From: Paenibacillus segetis
GTDB lineage: Bacteria > Bacillota > Bacilli > Paenibacillales > Paenibacillaceae
Direction of reading: 5' to 3'
DNA: 64,000 nt
Assembly: GCF_014639155.1 (NCBI RefSeq)
Contig: NZ_BMFT01000001.1
Location: forward strand, 1,860,001-1,924,000
Shown piece by piece: positions 24,527-32,231 of the stretch. Both the position numbers and the translations under genes were made by a program. Numbering within the stretch: the first letter of the stretch is position 1; the number at the start of each line of letters is the position of its first letter. Below the pieces are notes generated by a model. That model was not told the origin of the DNA and searched no databases. It saw only the letters and a list, made by a program, of their open reading frames with translations.

Positions 24527-24584
24527 GCAAGCACATCGTTAATTTTGGATTTCTCAAAGTTAACTGGTGTGCTTTTTTTATTGT
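24527..24584 (+). terminator. terminator after the serine hydrolase gene
   Basis: AGCACATCGTTAA and TTAACTGGTGTGCT form a long imperfect stem followed by TTTTTTT. Confidence 0.75.
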
Positions 24585-24638
24585 ATATACACTTTTCCAA
24601 TCAAACTTAATCAAATATCTACGCCCCCTCCATTGTAA

Positions 24639-24875
24639 ACCAAATACTATCATGCCCGTTCCATAGATTCCAAGGATCATTCTTCTAGACACAGGCTTAA
24701 ACAATTTCATGCCACATTTGACTATGAAATTCCTGAGAATTGGCGAGTTTGTGGGGAGTACGTGTATGCGAAGCACTCAATCTTTTATGAAGAAATAACG
24801 CATTATTTTTATTGGTTTTCCATTTGGAATGAAATGAACCATTGTTTATCTTGGGGCGAAACTTCTTCGAAGTAG
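24639..24875 (+). pseudogene. RNA ligase family remnant
   Basis: One frame reads HARSIDSKDHSSRHRLKQFH and then IPENWRVCGEYVYAKHSIFY, HYFYWFSIWNEMNHCLSWGE before a stop. This is the middle of the ATP-dependent RNA-ligase family, whose members have 'HARS.DS.HHPSR' and 'WR.CGEN.YAKHSI.Y' after the nucleotidyl lysine motif. The catalytic lysine (KxDG) part and the C-terminal half are gone, and no start codon exists, so only about 79 codons of a family usually above 200 remain. Confidence 0.6.
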
Positions 24876-25012
24876 AACCCAATCAATTAATAAATTAAAA
24901 AGCATGCTGTTAAAATAAGGTGGTTTGAATTTACCATTCATAGAAAAGCGGGTTGGGGAGATATTAGACCGTTGAGTTTTTTCTACAATTGGATTGATTG
25001 GGCAATAGAAGG

Positions 25013-25060
25013 TTGACATATTATCGATTTCAAGGATATTATAGACACAATAAGTCTTTG
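25013..25060 (+). promoter_or_regulatory. promoter and operator of the Rrf2 gene
   Basis: TTGACA at 25013-25018 and TATTAT at 25037-25042 with an 18-base spacer form a good sigma-A promoter. Overlapping the -10, TATTATAGACA at 25037 followed by five variable bases and AGTCTTT (to 25059) contains the dyad AGAC/GTCT. The same 23-base layout occurs at 25538 before the transporter gene, so it is the probable binding site of the Rrf2 protein. Confidence 0.65.
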
Positions 25061-25075
25061 ATTGAAGGTGATAAC

Positions 25076-25474
25076 ATGAAGTTTACTAAAGCCACGAATT
25101 ATGCTCTGCACACCATGCTCGCACTGATTGACGCTTCTTCGGTTAAGCCAATAGGTGTTCAGCAATTAGCACAGACACAAGGTGTTTCCCCAACATATCT
25201 CTCAAAAATTTTAACAAGGCTCGTAAAAGCAGGAATAATAGAATCTGTTTCTGGTGCTAACGGGGGATATCATTTATCTCGAAAGAAAGATAATATTACA
25301 TTTTTGGATATTATCCACGCCATTGAAGGTAATACCTCGATGTTTGAATGTGATTTTGTCCACGGTGAAGAATGCTCGATTCAAGCTGTGATGAAGGAAG
25401 CAGAAGAGAAGATGGAAAGCTATCTTAAAAATACAAAGTTGATGGACCTGGTCAAAAATCAAATACAAAATTAG
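25076..25474 (+). CDS. Rrf2-family transcriptional regulator
   Basis: 132 residues from the ATG at 25076 (the open frame extends upstream to 24998 but through the promoter). Winged helix: ATNYALHTMLALIDAS, IGVQQLAQTQGVSPTYLSKILTRLVKAGIIESVSGANGGYHLSRKK, FLDIIHAIEG. Cys92 and Cys100 (MFECDFVHGEECSIQ) sit where Fe-S or redox-sensing Rrf2 proteins have cysteines, but only two are present, so thiol sensing is more likely than a cluster. It probably represses itself and the YdcZ-type transporter gene, both preceded by the same 23-base element. Confidence 0.9.
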   Translation: MKFTKATNYALHTMLALIDASSVKPIGVQQLAQTQGVSPTYLSKILTRLVKAGIIESVSGANGGYHLSRKKDNITFLDIIHAIEGNTSMFECDFVHGEECSIQAVMKEAEEKMESYLKNTKLMDLVKNQIQN

Positions 25475-25536
25475 GGTAACTTTGTTCCATATTATGTTTG
25501 AATGAAGATTACAACAAGTAACATGTTTTTTTATCT

Positions 25537-25560
25537 TTATTATAGACATTAAGAGTCTTT
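25537..25560 (+). promoter_or_regulatory. second copy of the Rrf2 operator
   Basis: TATTATAGACA, five bases TTAAG, AGTCTTT: identical in layout and outer sequence to the copy at 25037-25059. It lies 29 bases before the start of the transporter gene and includes a possible -10 TATTAT at 25538. Confidence 0.6.
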
Positions 25561-25588
25561 TATATCTATATTATAAGGGGTTGAGTTC

Positions 25589-26533
25589 ATGCATATCACG
25601 CTTTATTTAATTACAGGGATAATTATGGGAACATTTTTCCCTATCCAGGCATCTATGAGTACTCGTTTAAGTTCTTCTTCAAAAACACCTTTAACAGCTT
25701 CGCTTATTGCATTTACTTTAGGAACGGTGATACTACTCATTATAAATCTAATAAAAGATCCAGTAGGATTTACTGTAGGAATTGATTTTACATACCCATT
25801 GTATGTTTTTATCGGTGGAGCAATAGCTGGAGTTGGTTTTAATGTGGCTAATATTATTCTTTTCTCAAAACTTGGTGCGTCTATCACAACGCTAGTAACC
25901 GTAGCGGGGCAAATGATTGTAGGGATACTTATTGATCATTTTGGGTGGTTCGGAGTACCGGCTAATCCCGTTAGCATAACTAGAACACTCGGAATGGCCA
26001 TTATGATTTTCGCCATTTCATTAGTTCAACCTAACAAGAAAAATGATTTACCAATGACGTCAGAAGAGGAAAAGAAGAATAGCAAAATCATTTGGATCAT
26101 TACGGGGGTGTTGGCCGGTTTTTTACCTCCATTGCAAACCGCTATTAATGGAGAACTACGTGTTGCAACAGGATCACCTTTAGGGGCTGCCTTTATTTCT
26201 TTTTTTGTTGGTGCAATTATCTTGATAATTTTGATATTGATTACTCAACGTCGATTAGAGTTTCCTATATATGACACTAAAAAAAATCGCATTCCCATTT
26301 GGACATATATGGGTGGTATATTTGGAATATTTATCGTATCAGGCAACATTATATTGTTACCAATACTTGGATCGGTTCTAACTACAATGGTTTTCTTATT
26401 GGGACAAATGATTATGGCATTAATAATTGATCAATTTGGAATGTTTAAGTTACAAAAAAGAAAAATTGATAGTAGAAGAATTGTAGCTCTGGTATTGATG
26501 GTTATTGGAGTCATATTTGTAAAGTTCTTGTAG
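25589..26533 (+). CDS. YdcZ (DUF606)-type DMT transporter, two fused units
   Basis: 314 residues, about ten membrane segments. Two homologous halves are visible: GIIMGTFFPIQASMSTRLSS and GVLAGFLPPLQTAINGELRV, each followed by TPLTASLIAFTLG or SPLGAAFISFFVG, and each ending with GQMIVGILIDHFGWF or GQMIMALIIDQFGMF. Most YdcZ proteins are a single unit of about 145 residues, so this is the fused form. Rrf2-controlled YdcZ genes occur widely in Firmicutes; the exported compound is unknown. RBS AAGGGG. Confidence 0.9.
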   Translation: MHITLYLITGIIMGTFFPIQASMSTRLSSSSKTPLTASLIAFTLGTVILLIINLIKDPVGFTVGIDFTYPLYVFIGGAIAGVGFNVANIILFSKLGASITTLVTVAGQMIVGILIDHFGWFGVPANPVSITRTLGMAIMIFAISLVQPNKKNDLPMTSEEEKKNSKIIWIITGVLAGFLPPLQTAINGELRVATGSPLGAAFISFFVGAIILIILILITQRRLEFPIYDTKKNRIPIWTYMGGIFGIFIVSGNIILLPILGSVLTTMVFLLGQMIMALIIDQFGMFKLQKRKIDSRRIVALVLMVIGVIFVKFL

Positions 26534-26621
26534 TCTAGAGTAGATGTGATTAACCGAGGATTTATTGATAATCTCTGTAGAGATCGACAATATTGCAAAC
26601 TTTGTGTCTAATGATAAGTTT

Positions 26622-26661
26622 GGAAAGGCTTGATTTATTAATCAAGCTTTTTATTTTTTGT
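26622..26661 (+). terminator. terminator after the YdcZ gene
   Basis: AAAGGCTTGATT, loop TATT, AATCAAGCTTTTTATTTTTT. Confidence 0.8.
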
Positions 26662-26910
26662 AGAAAAAAACTTCGTTATCAAAAATACACAAAAGTGAAT
26701 GGATGATAACATACATAACAGGGATAACAAACTCAAAATGAATAAATGGGAATTGATATGATAAATCTATAAACCAATCGCTCACTCCATGTTTTCCTAT
26801 GACTTCTTCACAAAACTCGTATTTTGTACATATGTATGAGTCAGTAATTCCGTTGCCCGTCTTGTACTCCTATAACTTGACAAGAACATAGATTCATAAA
26901 TAAATGATCG

Positions 26911-26988
26911 TTAAACGATTGCTATGCTCTGGTTCTCTCTAAGAATCAATTCTTTTATCTCTTCTGAATAATTCTCCAATCTTTCCAT
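26911..26988 (-). CDS. possible small protein of 25 residues
   Basis: MERLENYSEEIKELILRENQ plus five residues, with AAAAGGGG nine bases before the ATG. Amphipathic and charged, no family. It may be a real small protein or the remnant of a longer gene. Confidence 0.3.
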   Translation of the reverse strand: MERLENYSEEIKELILRENQSIAIV

Positions 26989-27019
26989 AAACAATAACCC
27001 CTTTTATTTTAAAAACTCA

Positions 27020-27054
27020 AACAGACACAGTCCCCCTCTGGAGTTGTGTCTGTT
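27020..27054. terminator. strong hairpin, terminator-like
   Basis: AACAGACACA and TGTGTCTGTT with an inner CC(C)TCTGG region. It has no long U-tract on either strand. It lies just upstream of the small minus-strand frame and could end a leftward transcript. Confidence 0.4.
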
Positions 27055-27160
27055 ACTCAAACATGCGTATTTCGAGAGGATAGCCCAGCGATCATTGTAC
27101 TAATGCAGAAGACCCGTGGCTTCGGTCTTTCGATCTGGTTTGGGTTTGTTGTTTTCCTAT

Positions 27161-27379
27161 TTAAACATTTTGCTTGAGTGATGCAGCACAATGTTTCGCA
27201 AGAATGACGGAAGCCATCACATCTCGAGGTAATCTCCTCACATCAAACTGCGAATTAGACCCGAAGCAATTAAATGAAAAGCCGGTGACTTGATCATCAT
27301 GAACACCTAAACGGAAATATATACATTGCGATTCTATGTTCTTGTCATCCGACACCGCCCTTTTTGAACGAAAACTCAT
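27161..27379 (-). CDS. hypothetical small protein
   Basis: 72 codons from an ATG without a good ribosome site. The middle (YFRLGVHDDQVTGFSFNCFG) looks like genuine protein, but no family is recognised. It lies directly after the deacetylase gene on the same strand, 42 bases downstream of its stop codon, and may be the remainder of a longer gene. Confidence 0.35.
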   Translation of the reverse strand: MSFRSKRAVSDDKNIESQCIYFRLGVHDDQVTGFSFNCFGSNSQFDVRRLPRDVMASVILAKHCAASLKQNV

Positions 27380-27421
27380 ATTCCAGCTTCAGCACTGTAT
27401 GTAATCAAGACATATCACTTT

Positions 27422-28204
27422 TTAGTCTATCTGGATATTCATTGGATCAACGAAGCTGTAACCTTTCTCAGTAGCCTTTGTAAGCAAAATTTCGAGGGCT
27501 TCAGCCGTCCATGGCAACTCGTGCATGAGAATGTTAGCCCCTGGGTGGAGTTGATCCGCAATACGTTGAGCAAGCTCTTCGGGGTCATTTTTCTCTGCCG
27601 ACATTTCCCAATCCCTTGAATCTATCGTTATGGTTATTATATTAAGATTGTTCTCTTCTGCTGCTTGTGTAACATTTTCGTTGATGGACAAATATGGAGG
27701 GCGAATAAATATCGGGGCTGTTTCTGTTATATCCATTACTGCCTTCTGAACGTCACCCATCTGCTTAACGACCGAGTCTTTGCTTTCCTCGCTTAGATCA
27801 ATATGATCCCAAGAATGATTACCAATCATCTGACCTCGTTCATGAACAAGCTTAACAAGCTCCGGATTTTTCTCGATCTGAGGACCGTTCATAAAAAAGA
27901 TCGCTTTCGCCTTATGTTTGTCGAGTGTGTTCAAAATCTTCGTACTCACTTCTGGATTAGGACCGTCATCGAACGTTAACAGAACAACATTAGTTTCGTG
28001 CTTCTGCGGATCAATCGGCACGATGGTGTTCGTTTGCTTGTCTATTTTATAAGACTGTCCATTAGACGTTGATCCAGTGTTTGATCCAGAACTCGTTCCT
28101 GATGGTAATGACTCCACATTCGACGTCTTCGAAGCACACGAAGCCACCAATAGGATCGCAAGCAAAGCAACTAACATGCTGTACAATCTCTTTCTAACCT
28201 TCAT
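27422..28204 (-). CDS. polysaccharide deacetylase (NodB) lipoprotein
   Basis: 260 residues. Lipoprotein signal MKVRKRLYSMLVALLAILLVASC with Cys23, then a Ser/Gly-rich linker. NodB homology domain: LLTFDDGPNPEVSTKIL with the catalytic Asp and metal-binding Asp, GNHSWDHIDLS with the two metal-binding His residues, IRPPYLSINENV and ILMHELPWTAEAL with the late His. This is the CE4 family, which removes acetyl groups from peptidoglycan or N-acetylated polymers at the cell surface. A single gene with no obvious operon partner. Confidence 0.92.
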   Translation of the reverse strand: MKVRKRLYSMLVALLAILLVASCASKTSNVESLPSGTSSGSNTGSTSNGQSYKIDKQTNTIVPIDPQKHETNVVLLTFDDGPNPEVSTKILNTLDKHKAKAIFFMNGPQIEKNPELVKLVHERGQMIGNHSWDHIDLSEESKDSVVKQMGDVQKAVMDITETAPIFIRPPYLSINENVTQAAEENNLNIITITIDSRDWEMSAEKNDPEELAQRIADQLHPGANILMHELPWTAEALEILLTKATEKGYSFVDPMNIQID

Positions 28205-28321
28205 GAATGAACAACTCCTCAGCTATTATTAATAAATATCCACTAACGACTTACAGTGATCTCGAACTCGGGATCCTCATTCAGGGTAGCAACCGCCATC
28301 TCTTGAAACGTGGTTACAAGG

Positions 28322-28515
28322 TTCATGCCTTAATCTCCCCTTTATAGAGTGTATAAGATGAAACTTTGATTTCCCTTTGAAAAACTACTCGTGTATTCTG
28401 AGTATGTAGCCCAGACCTCTTACGGTTTGGATATATTGATCGGCATGCCATGAAGACAGCTTCTTCCGAAGATAATGGACATAGATCTCCACGATGCCAA
28501 TTCCAAATCGAGTCG
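28322..28515 (-). repeat. duplicated segment, copy 1 (response-regulator end and following leader)
   Basis: About 190 bases that closely match 30592-30800 (copy 2). The match covers the last codons of the response regulator gene, its 3' flank with the TTAATCTCCCCTTTATAGAG leader, and the first codons of the following gene (MNLV versus MNFV). Copy 2 is 13-14 bases longer in the leader. Divergence of a few percent indicates an old duplication. Confidence 0.75.
28384..28515 (-). pseudogene. C-terminal remnant of a duplicated OmpR-type response regulator
   Basis: On the minus strand the frame IGIVEIYVHYLRKKLSSWHA, then DQYIQTVRGLGYILRIHE, matches the end of the intact regulator at 30668-31345 almost word for word. 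The part before it is missing; the fragment abuts the end of the sensor kinase gene (stop at 28519). Confidence 0.75.
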
Positions 28516-28518
28516 TCT

Positions 28519-29790
28519 TTAACTAATTACCGGAAAACGAATCATAACGGTCGTACCACACCCTACCCAGCTGCTAATGTGGATAGAACCTTGATGTTGA
28601 TCGACGATCCAACGCGCGATCGATAGCCCTAGACCCGCTCCATGCTCCCCTCTATTTCTAGAGGAATCTCCCTTGTAAAAGCGATTAAATATGAGTGGCA
28701 ATTCGTCTTCCGAAATACCCACTCCGTTATCCTTGACGGTTATGAGAACTGATTTCCCCTGCCTAAGACACTCAAGATCGATTTTCCCATCTGCTTGCGT
28801 AAATTTAATAGCATTGTCCAACAAAATTATGAACAACTGTGTGAGGCGATCCTCATCTCCTTTCATGAGCAATTCCGAGCCTTCGACATGAAGCTGTAAC
28901 CGCAACTGCTTGTAATCCATTATCGGCTCCATATTTTTTGCAATCTCTTTAATGATCCCGTCAACTCGCACAGGTTTGCATGAGATAACTTCCTCATGGG
29001 AATCGCCTCTTGCCAGAAGAAGCAGCCCGTCTACCATGTTGCTCATTCTTTTGGTTTCTTTCAGAATGGTTGAAATTGGAGCGATTTCTTCTTCGATCGT
29101 ATGATCGGGATGACGTAACAATATTTGCGTTTGCCCTCGGACGACTGAAAGCGGACTCCTCAACTCGTGAGAGGCATCTGCAACGAATTGCTGCTGCTTG
29201 TCCCAAGCCTTCTGAATCGGAATGAGCGCCCGTCTAGCCAATGCGTAACCTGCTATGATAGATATTAACGCGCCGATACCGATACCGATACTAATACTCC
29301 ATAATAACCGATTCAAATAATACGCCTCGGCAGAAATTTCCGTATATAACTGAACTGTTTTCAAAGGCGTGTTAGACAGTTCCTCGACTACTGGCAAATT
29401 GCCCTGATAGGGTCTGCTCACGAATCGATAGGTTTTCTTATCCACGCGTATTGACTCGGGTCCCATGTGGTTTTGTTTTTCCCGAAGCATCGAACTCAAA
29501 TCGATAAATTGCCATTTATATATAAAGCTTTGAAGCAAGGTATCGTTGGAATCCCAATAAAATGACATCATAAAACGTTCTGGTTCCTGCGAATCAATGT
29601 TAATGACTTGCTCCCCGTTAATTAGAGAAAACTGTTGCATGTGGTCAATATTAAACACCAGCTGACGGTCAATGTCGGAATAGATCCGATAACGCGCCAA
29701 CCCGTATAACGCTCCCCCCAGTATGATGAGCAAGCAAAATACGATCGTGCTGTTCCATATCGTCATTCGTACTAGCGTGCGTTTAATCAT
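28519..29790 (-). CDS. sensor histidine kinase
   Basis: 423 residues. Two membrane segments (about 12-34 and 164-184) enclose a 130-residue extracellular domain. HisKA domain with phospho-acceptor His208 in ADASHELRSPLSVVRGQ; HATPase boxes LLDNAIKFTQADG (N), VKDNGVGISEDELPLIFNRFYKGD (G1/F) and GAGLGLSIARWIVDQHQG (G2). It is the ArlS/CssS-like type that works with OmpR-type regulators. Its natural partner is the regulator at 30668, from which it is now separated by a broken DUF885 peptidase gene. Confidence 0.92.
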   Translation of the reverse strand: MIKRTLVRMTIWNSTIVFCLLIILGGALYGLARYRIYSDIDRQLVFNIDHMQQFSLINGEQVINIDSQEPERFMMSFYWDSNDTLLQSFIYKWQFIDLSSMLREKQNHMGPESIRVDKKTYRFVSRPYQGNLPVVEELSNTPLKTVQLYTEISAEAYYLNRLLWSISIGIGIGALISIIAGYALARRALIPIQKAWDKQQQFVADASHELRSPLSVVRGQTQILLRHPDHTIEEEIAPISTILKETKRMSNMVDGLLLLARGDSHEEVISCKPVRVDGIIKEIAKNMEPIMDYKQLRLQLHVEGSELLMKGDEDRLTQLFIILLDNAIKFTQADGKIDLECLRQGKSVLITVKDNGVGISEDELPLIFNRFYKGDSSRNRGEHGAGLGLSIARWIVDQHQGSIHISSWVGCGTTVMIRFPVIS

Positions 29791-29808
29791 ACGGGGTCTG
29801 CTCTCCTT

Positions 29809-30596
29809 TTATTTGGCGGACTTGATGTATTGATTCACTTGCTGCTCCAATATCGGAAATGGCATTTTACCGTTTCGAAGAAGAACGGAATGAAAAGTTT
29901 TAATGTCGAAACGATCCTTGAGCTCGCTTTCCGCTATCTCTCGAAGAGATTGAAATTGATCATATCCGATGGTATAGCTTATTGTTTGTCCGGGAAAAGC
30001 AATGGCGCTGTCAATCCAGGCATTCACTTCCGTTCCAATCATGCTTACCAGGTACGCATTAGCTTGTTCTCTTGTCCATTTCAGCCCATTAATACCCGTG
30101 TCGATAACGGTTCCAAGGTAAAAATAAAGCAAATGATTTTGTACCGTCTTCTGATCAAGCAAGTTCATCTCTACGCCTAAAGTTTGCGCATAGACTGCCC
30201 ATCCTTCTGAGAATCCGCGTATATTAGTTAGATTACGGGCAAATGGAATTTCCGGTTGGTTGTATTCGATGGAAATTTGAAAATGATGTCCTGGAACGCC
30301 TTCATGCATCGCAAACATTTTAGCTTCCTCTTCGGAAAACAGTCTGGCGGGCGGGAAAAAAATCTTCCATTCCTATCACCATTAATAGATGGGGGGATAT
30401 ATAACGCGGCTGCATTCGAGAACGAAGCCGGATATAACCGCGCATCCACTGGATTGTTGGGAATAAGCGCTTCTTCAAACCAATCGAACAATTTGGGCTT
30501 TATTTGCGACAAACTGCGGTTAACCGTTTGCAGTAATCCTGCTACCAATAAAATAGTCAATCTGGTGTTCTTAAACATCTGTCTTACAAAGTTCAT
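29809..30596 (-). pseudogene. DUF885 peptidase gene with internal deletion and frameshift
   Basis: The 3' part (29809-30318, 169 codons) encodes the end of a DUF885 protein, with the zinc motif MHEGVPGHHFQISIEY, GFSEGWAVYAQTLGVEM, GTVIDTGINGLKWT and an ending IKSAK. Upstream, a frame starting MNFVRQMFKNTRLTILLVAG (30596) carries the signal region, then IKPKLFDWFEEALIPNNPVD, and is out of frame with the 3' part; the shift is near 30350-30360 where a run of A/T lies. DUF885 proteins have about 580-600 residues; only about 260 remain, so most of the N-terminal half is deleted as well. Confidence 0.75.
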
Positions 30597-30800
30597 GCAT
30601 TAATATCTCCCCTTTATAGAGTATAAGAAGAATATATAAGATGAACCTTTGATTTCCCTTTGAAAAACTACTCGTTTATTCTGAGTATGTAGCCCAAACC
30701 CCTTACAGTTTGGATATATTGATCGGCATGCCATGAAGACAGCTTCTTCCGAAGATAATGGACATAGAGCTCCACGATGCCAATTCCCGCTTCCGAATCG
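30592..30800 (-). repeat. duplicated segment, copy 2
   Basis: Source or sister copy of 28322-28515: the end of the intact response regulator gene, the TCTCCCCTTTATAGAG leader, and the start of the DUF885 gene. Confidence 0.7.
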
Positions 30801-31345
30801 AGTCCCCAAATTCGGTTATAGATTTGCTCCTTCGTCACGATCTGCTCTTTATTCATGAGCAGGTACTCAAGCAGCTCATATTCCTTTTCTGTTAAAGTCA
30901 GCTCTTCTCCTGTAACCGTTATTGCTCGATTTCTAACTTGAATAGCAATCGGGCCGTAGCTAATCTGCTCTTCTTGATTAACATTGCCATAACGGCGCAG
31001 CAGTACTTTAGCTCTGACGATCAGCTCTGGAATCTCGAATGGCTTCACCACATAATCGTCCGCTCCGATCGTTAACCCCTTTATCCGGTCGTTCAATCCG
31101 TCTTTTGCCGTCAGACAAAGAATCGGGGTATCCACTCTTTGCCTCCTCAACTCTTGGATGAACGTAAATCCATCAACCTTGGGCAGCATAATATCCAAAA
31201 TAATTAAATCGAACTCGCCGTACAATGCGTGATGTAAGCCCTCTTCTCCGTTATGACACTCCGTGACCCCATACCCTTCATCCCGCATAACTCTTGCAAT
31301 TGTATACGATATCCCAATATCGTCCTCTACGATCAACAGCTTCAT
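30668..31345 (-). CDS. OmpR-family response regulator
   Basis: 225 residues from the ATG at 31345 (ATGAAGCTG preceded by GGAGGAG); the longer frame from 31453 is untranslated leader. Receiver domain: LLIVEDD acidic pocket, Asp51 in LIILDIMLPKVDG, Thr in CLTAKD, Lys in VVKPFEIPEL. Winged-helix output: LTLTEKEYELLEYLLMNKEQ and VELYVHYLRKKLSSW. Partner of the kinase at 28519. Its last 45 codons and 3' flank are duplicated at 28322-28515. Confidence 0.92.
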   Translation of the reverse strand: MKLLIVEDDIGISYTIARVMRDEGYGVTECHNGEEGLHHALYGEFDLIILDIMLPKVDGFTFIQELRRQRVDTPILCLTAKDGLNDRIKGLTIGADDYVVKPFEIPELIVRAKVLLRRYGNVNQEEQISYGPIAIQVRNRAITVTGEELTLTEKEYELLEYLLMNKEQIVTKEQIYNRIWGLDSEAGIGIVELYVHYLRKKLSSWHADQYIQTVRGLGYILRINE

Positions 31346-31575
31346 AAGCTCCTCCATGGATGAACAAATATGGAATAGTGTAACATATTTTAATAGGTTA
31401 GTGAGTCCGTCGTGGGTAATATCTCCTTTTATTCTTACCGGTCTAGTTATCATATGCTTAGCCAGGTTGTCACCGGATTCCCCTCATAACTAATCCAATC
31501 GCTCTAGCTTCTTATCCCCACAAAGGGTGGATGGGCTGGGGCTGTTTGCATACCATCAGAATTGAACTATCGTGT

Positions 31576-31592
31576 CCCGTTAGCTTAATGAA
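31576..31592. repeat. CCCGTTAGCTTAA-type intergenic element, copy 1
   Basis: CCCGTTAGCTTAATGAA; related copies at 34767-34783 (CCCGTTAGCTTAACGAA) and 38326-38342 (CCCGTTAG then TTCTATAAA). The last two share the longer prefix TTCTGCCCGTTAG. Confidence 0.45.
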
Positions 31593-31640
31593 GAACTGAC
31601 TTCAATCCTCGAAATGCTATGGGAGAATCCAATGAACCGA

Positions 31641-31665
31641 AGCGTGAATATGGTGTTATACGCTG
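31641..31665 (-). repeat. solo attC-like left arm in reverse orientation
   Basis: On the minus strand: outer box CGTATAAC, spacer ACC, inner box ATATTCAC followed by GC, the exact layout of the left arms of sites B-D in the first 8 kb, with one base different in the inner box. No right arm is visible within 200 bases on that strand. Confidence 0.5.
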
Positions 31666-31705
31666 TTTCACACTCCTTGAAATACGCCGGCTGGAATCAT
31701 AGATC

Positions 31706-31882
31706 ATGGACCAGGGCCTAAAGAAAAGAGAGCTTTTTTATGGGGTGAGCAAGGGGATTGTCTCCGGAGAGGATAAAACTCTTGTTTACCTGGAGCCAAA
31801 GATTCGTGCTCAAGTGAAAATGAGGAGCTGGACCAAGGCAAGGCTCCTTCGTGATCCAGTCTTCATACGGTTTATAGTTTAG
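31706..31882 (+). pseudogene. C-terminal remnant of an ATP-dependent DNA ligase (LigD-type)
   Basis: The frame reads KKRELFYGVSKGIVSGEDKT, then LVYLEPKIRAQVKMRSWTKA and RLLRDPVFIRFIV before a stop. The end 'P...R.QVK.R.WT...LR.PVF..F' is the signature of the C-terminal OB-fold of the ligase part of bacterial LigD proteins. Less than 60 codons of the gene remain. Confidence 0.55.
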
Positions 31883-32048
31883 CTCGCATATATAAACGTG
31901 CAGCTATCGCGCACATAGAACTCGTAATTGGCGTTACGCGTGTTCATCCAATCTTGACTAATGGACGTGACATATAGTAGTTAAATACAATATCTTCCCT
32001 ACCTCAAGGTTATAACTATCTACCTAACTACTTAAGTGAGGGGATTGA

Positions 32049-32097
32049 ATGGTATTAGTTCTTGTCATCAGTCGGGAATGTTATCAAGTTCTTGTCA
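32049..32097 (+). repeat. pair of about 19-bp repeats, transposon-end-like (cluster 1)
   Basis: TGGTATTAGTTCTTGTCA at 32050-32067 and TGTTATCAAGTTCTTGTCA at 32079-32097. Together with clusters at 34479 and 37058 they share the TTCTTGTC or TTTGTGTC core and a 30-base period. Confidence 0.5.
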
Positions 32098-32176
32098 CCA
32101 TTTTCTGTAAATTCGACAATTTACAAATTTTATATGTCGATCAATCTTTAGCTAGTAGCTTCATGCTGAATAAATG

Positions 32177-32210
32177 AGGGCATATTAGGAAAAATATACC
32201 TAATATGCCC
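32177..32210. terminator. bidirectional terminator-like hairpin after the SDR gene
   Basis: GGGCATATTAGG and CCTAATATGCCC, perfect 12-bp arms around an AT loop, 22 bases after the end of the minus-strand reductase gene. Confidence 0.7.
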
Positions 32211-32231
32211 ATCTGATTAGAATACCCCGGC

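Larger units (their letters stand above)
26662..27160. other. intergenic, mostly featureless
   Basis: 500 bases. It contains a possible 25-codon frame on the minus strand (separate entry), a perfect 10-bp inverted repeat at 27020-27054, a single copy of a TATGTTCTTGTCA motif on the minus strand near 26880-26892 that resembles the repeats at 32.05 and 37.06 kb, and a small AAGACC/GGTCTT hairpin near 27111-27131. No other gene seen. Confidence 0.4.
31454..32176. other. scarred intergenic region with several remnants
   Basis: About 720 bases holding a CCCGTTAGCTTAATGAA element (31576-31592), a reverse-oriented array-site arm, a DNA-ligase remnant and a pair of transposon-end-like repeats (separate entries). 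No intact gene. Confidence 0.5.

Noticed and set aside
24513..24882. Minus-strand frames of 87 and 61 codons
   Set aside because: They lie opposite the RNA-ligase remnant and the terminator; composition is not protein-like.
27020..27054. Riboswitch
   Set aside because: Only one simple hairpin; no conserved riboswitch core recognised.
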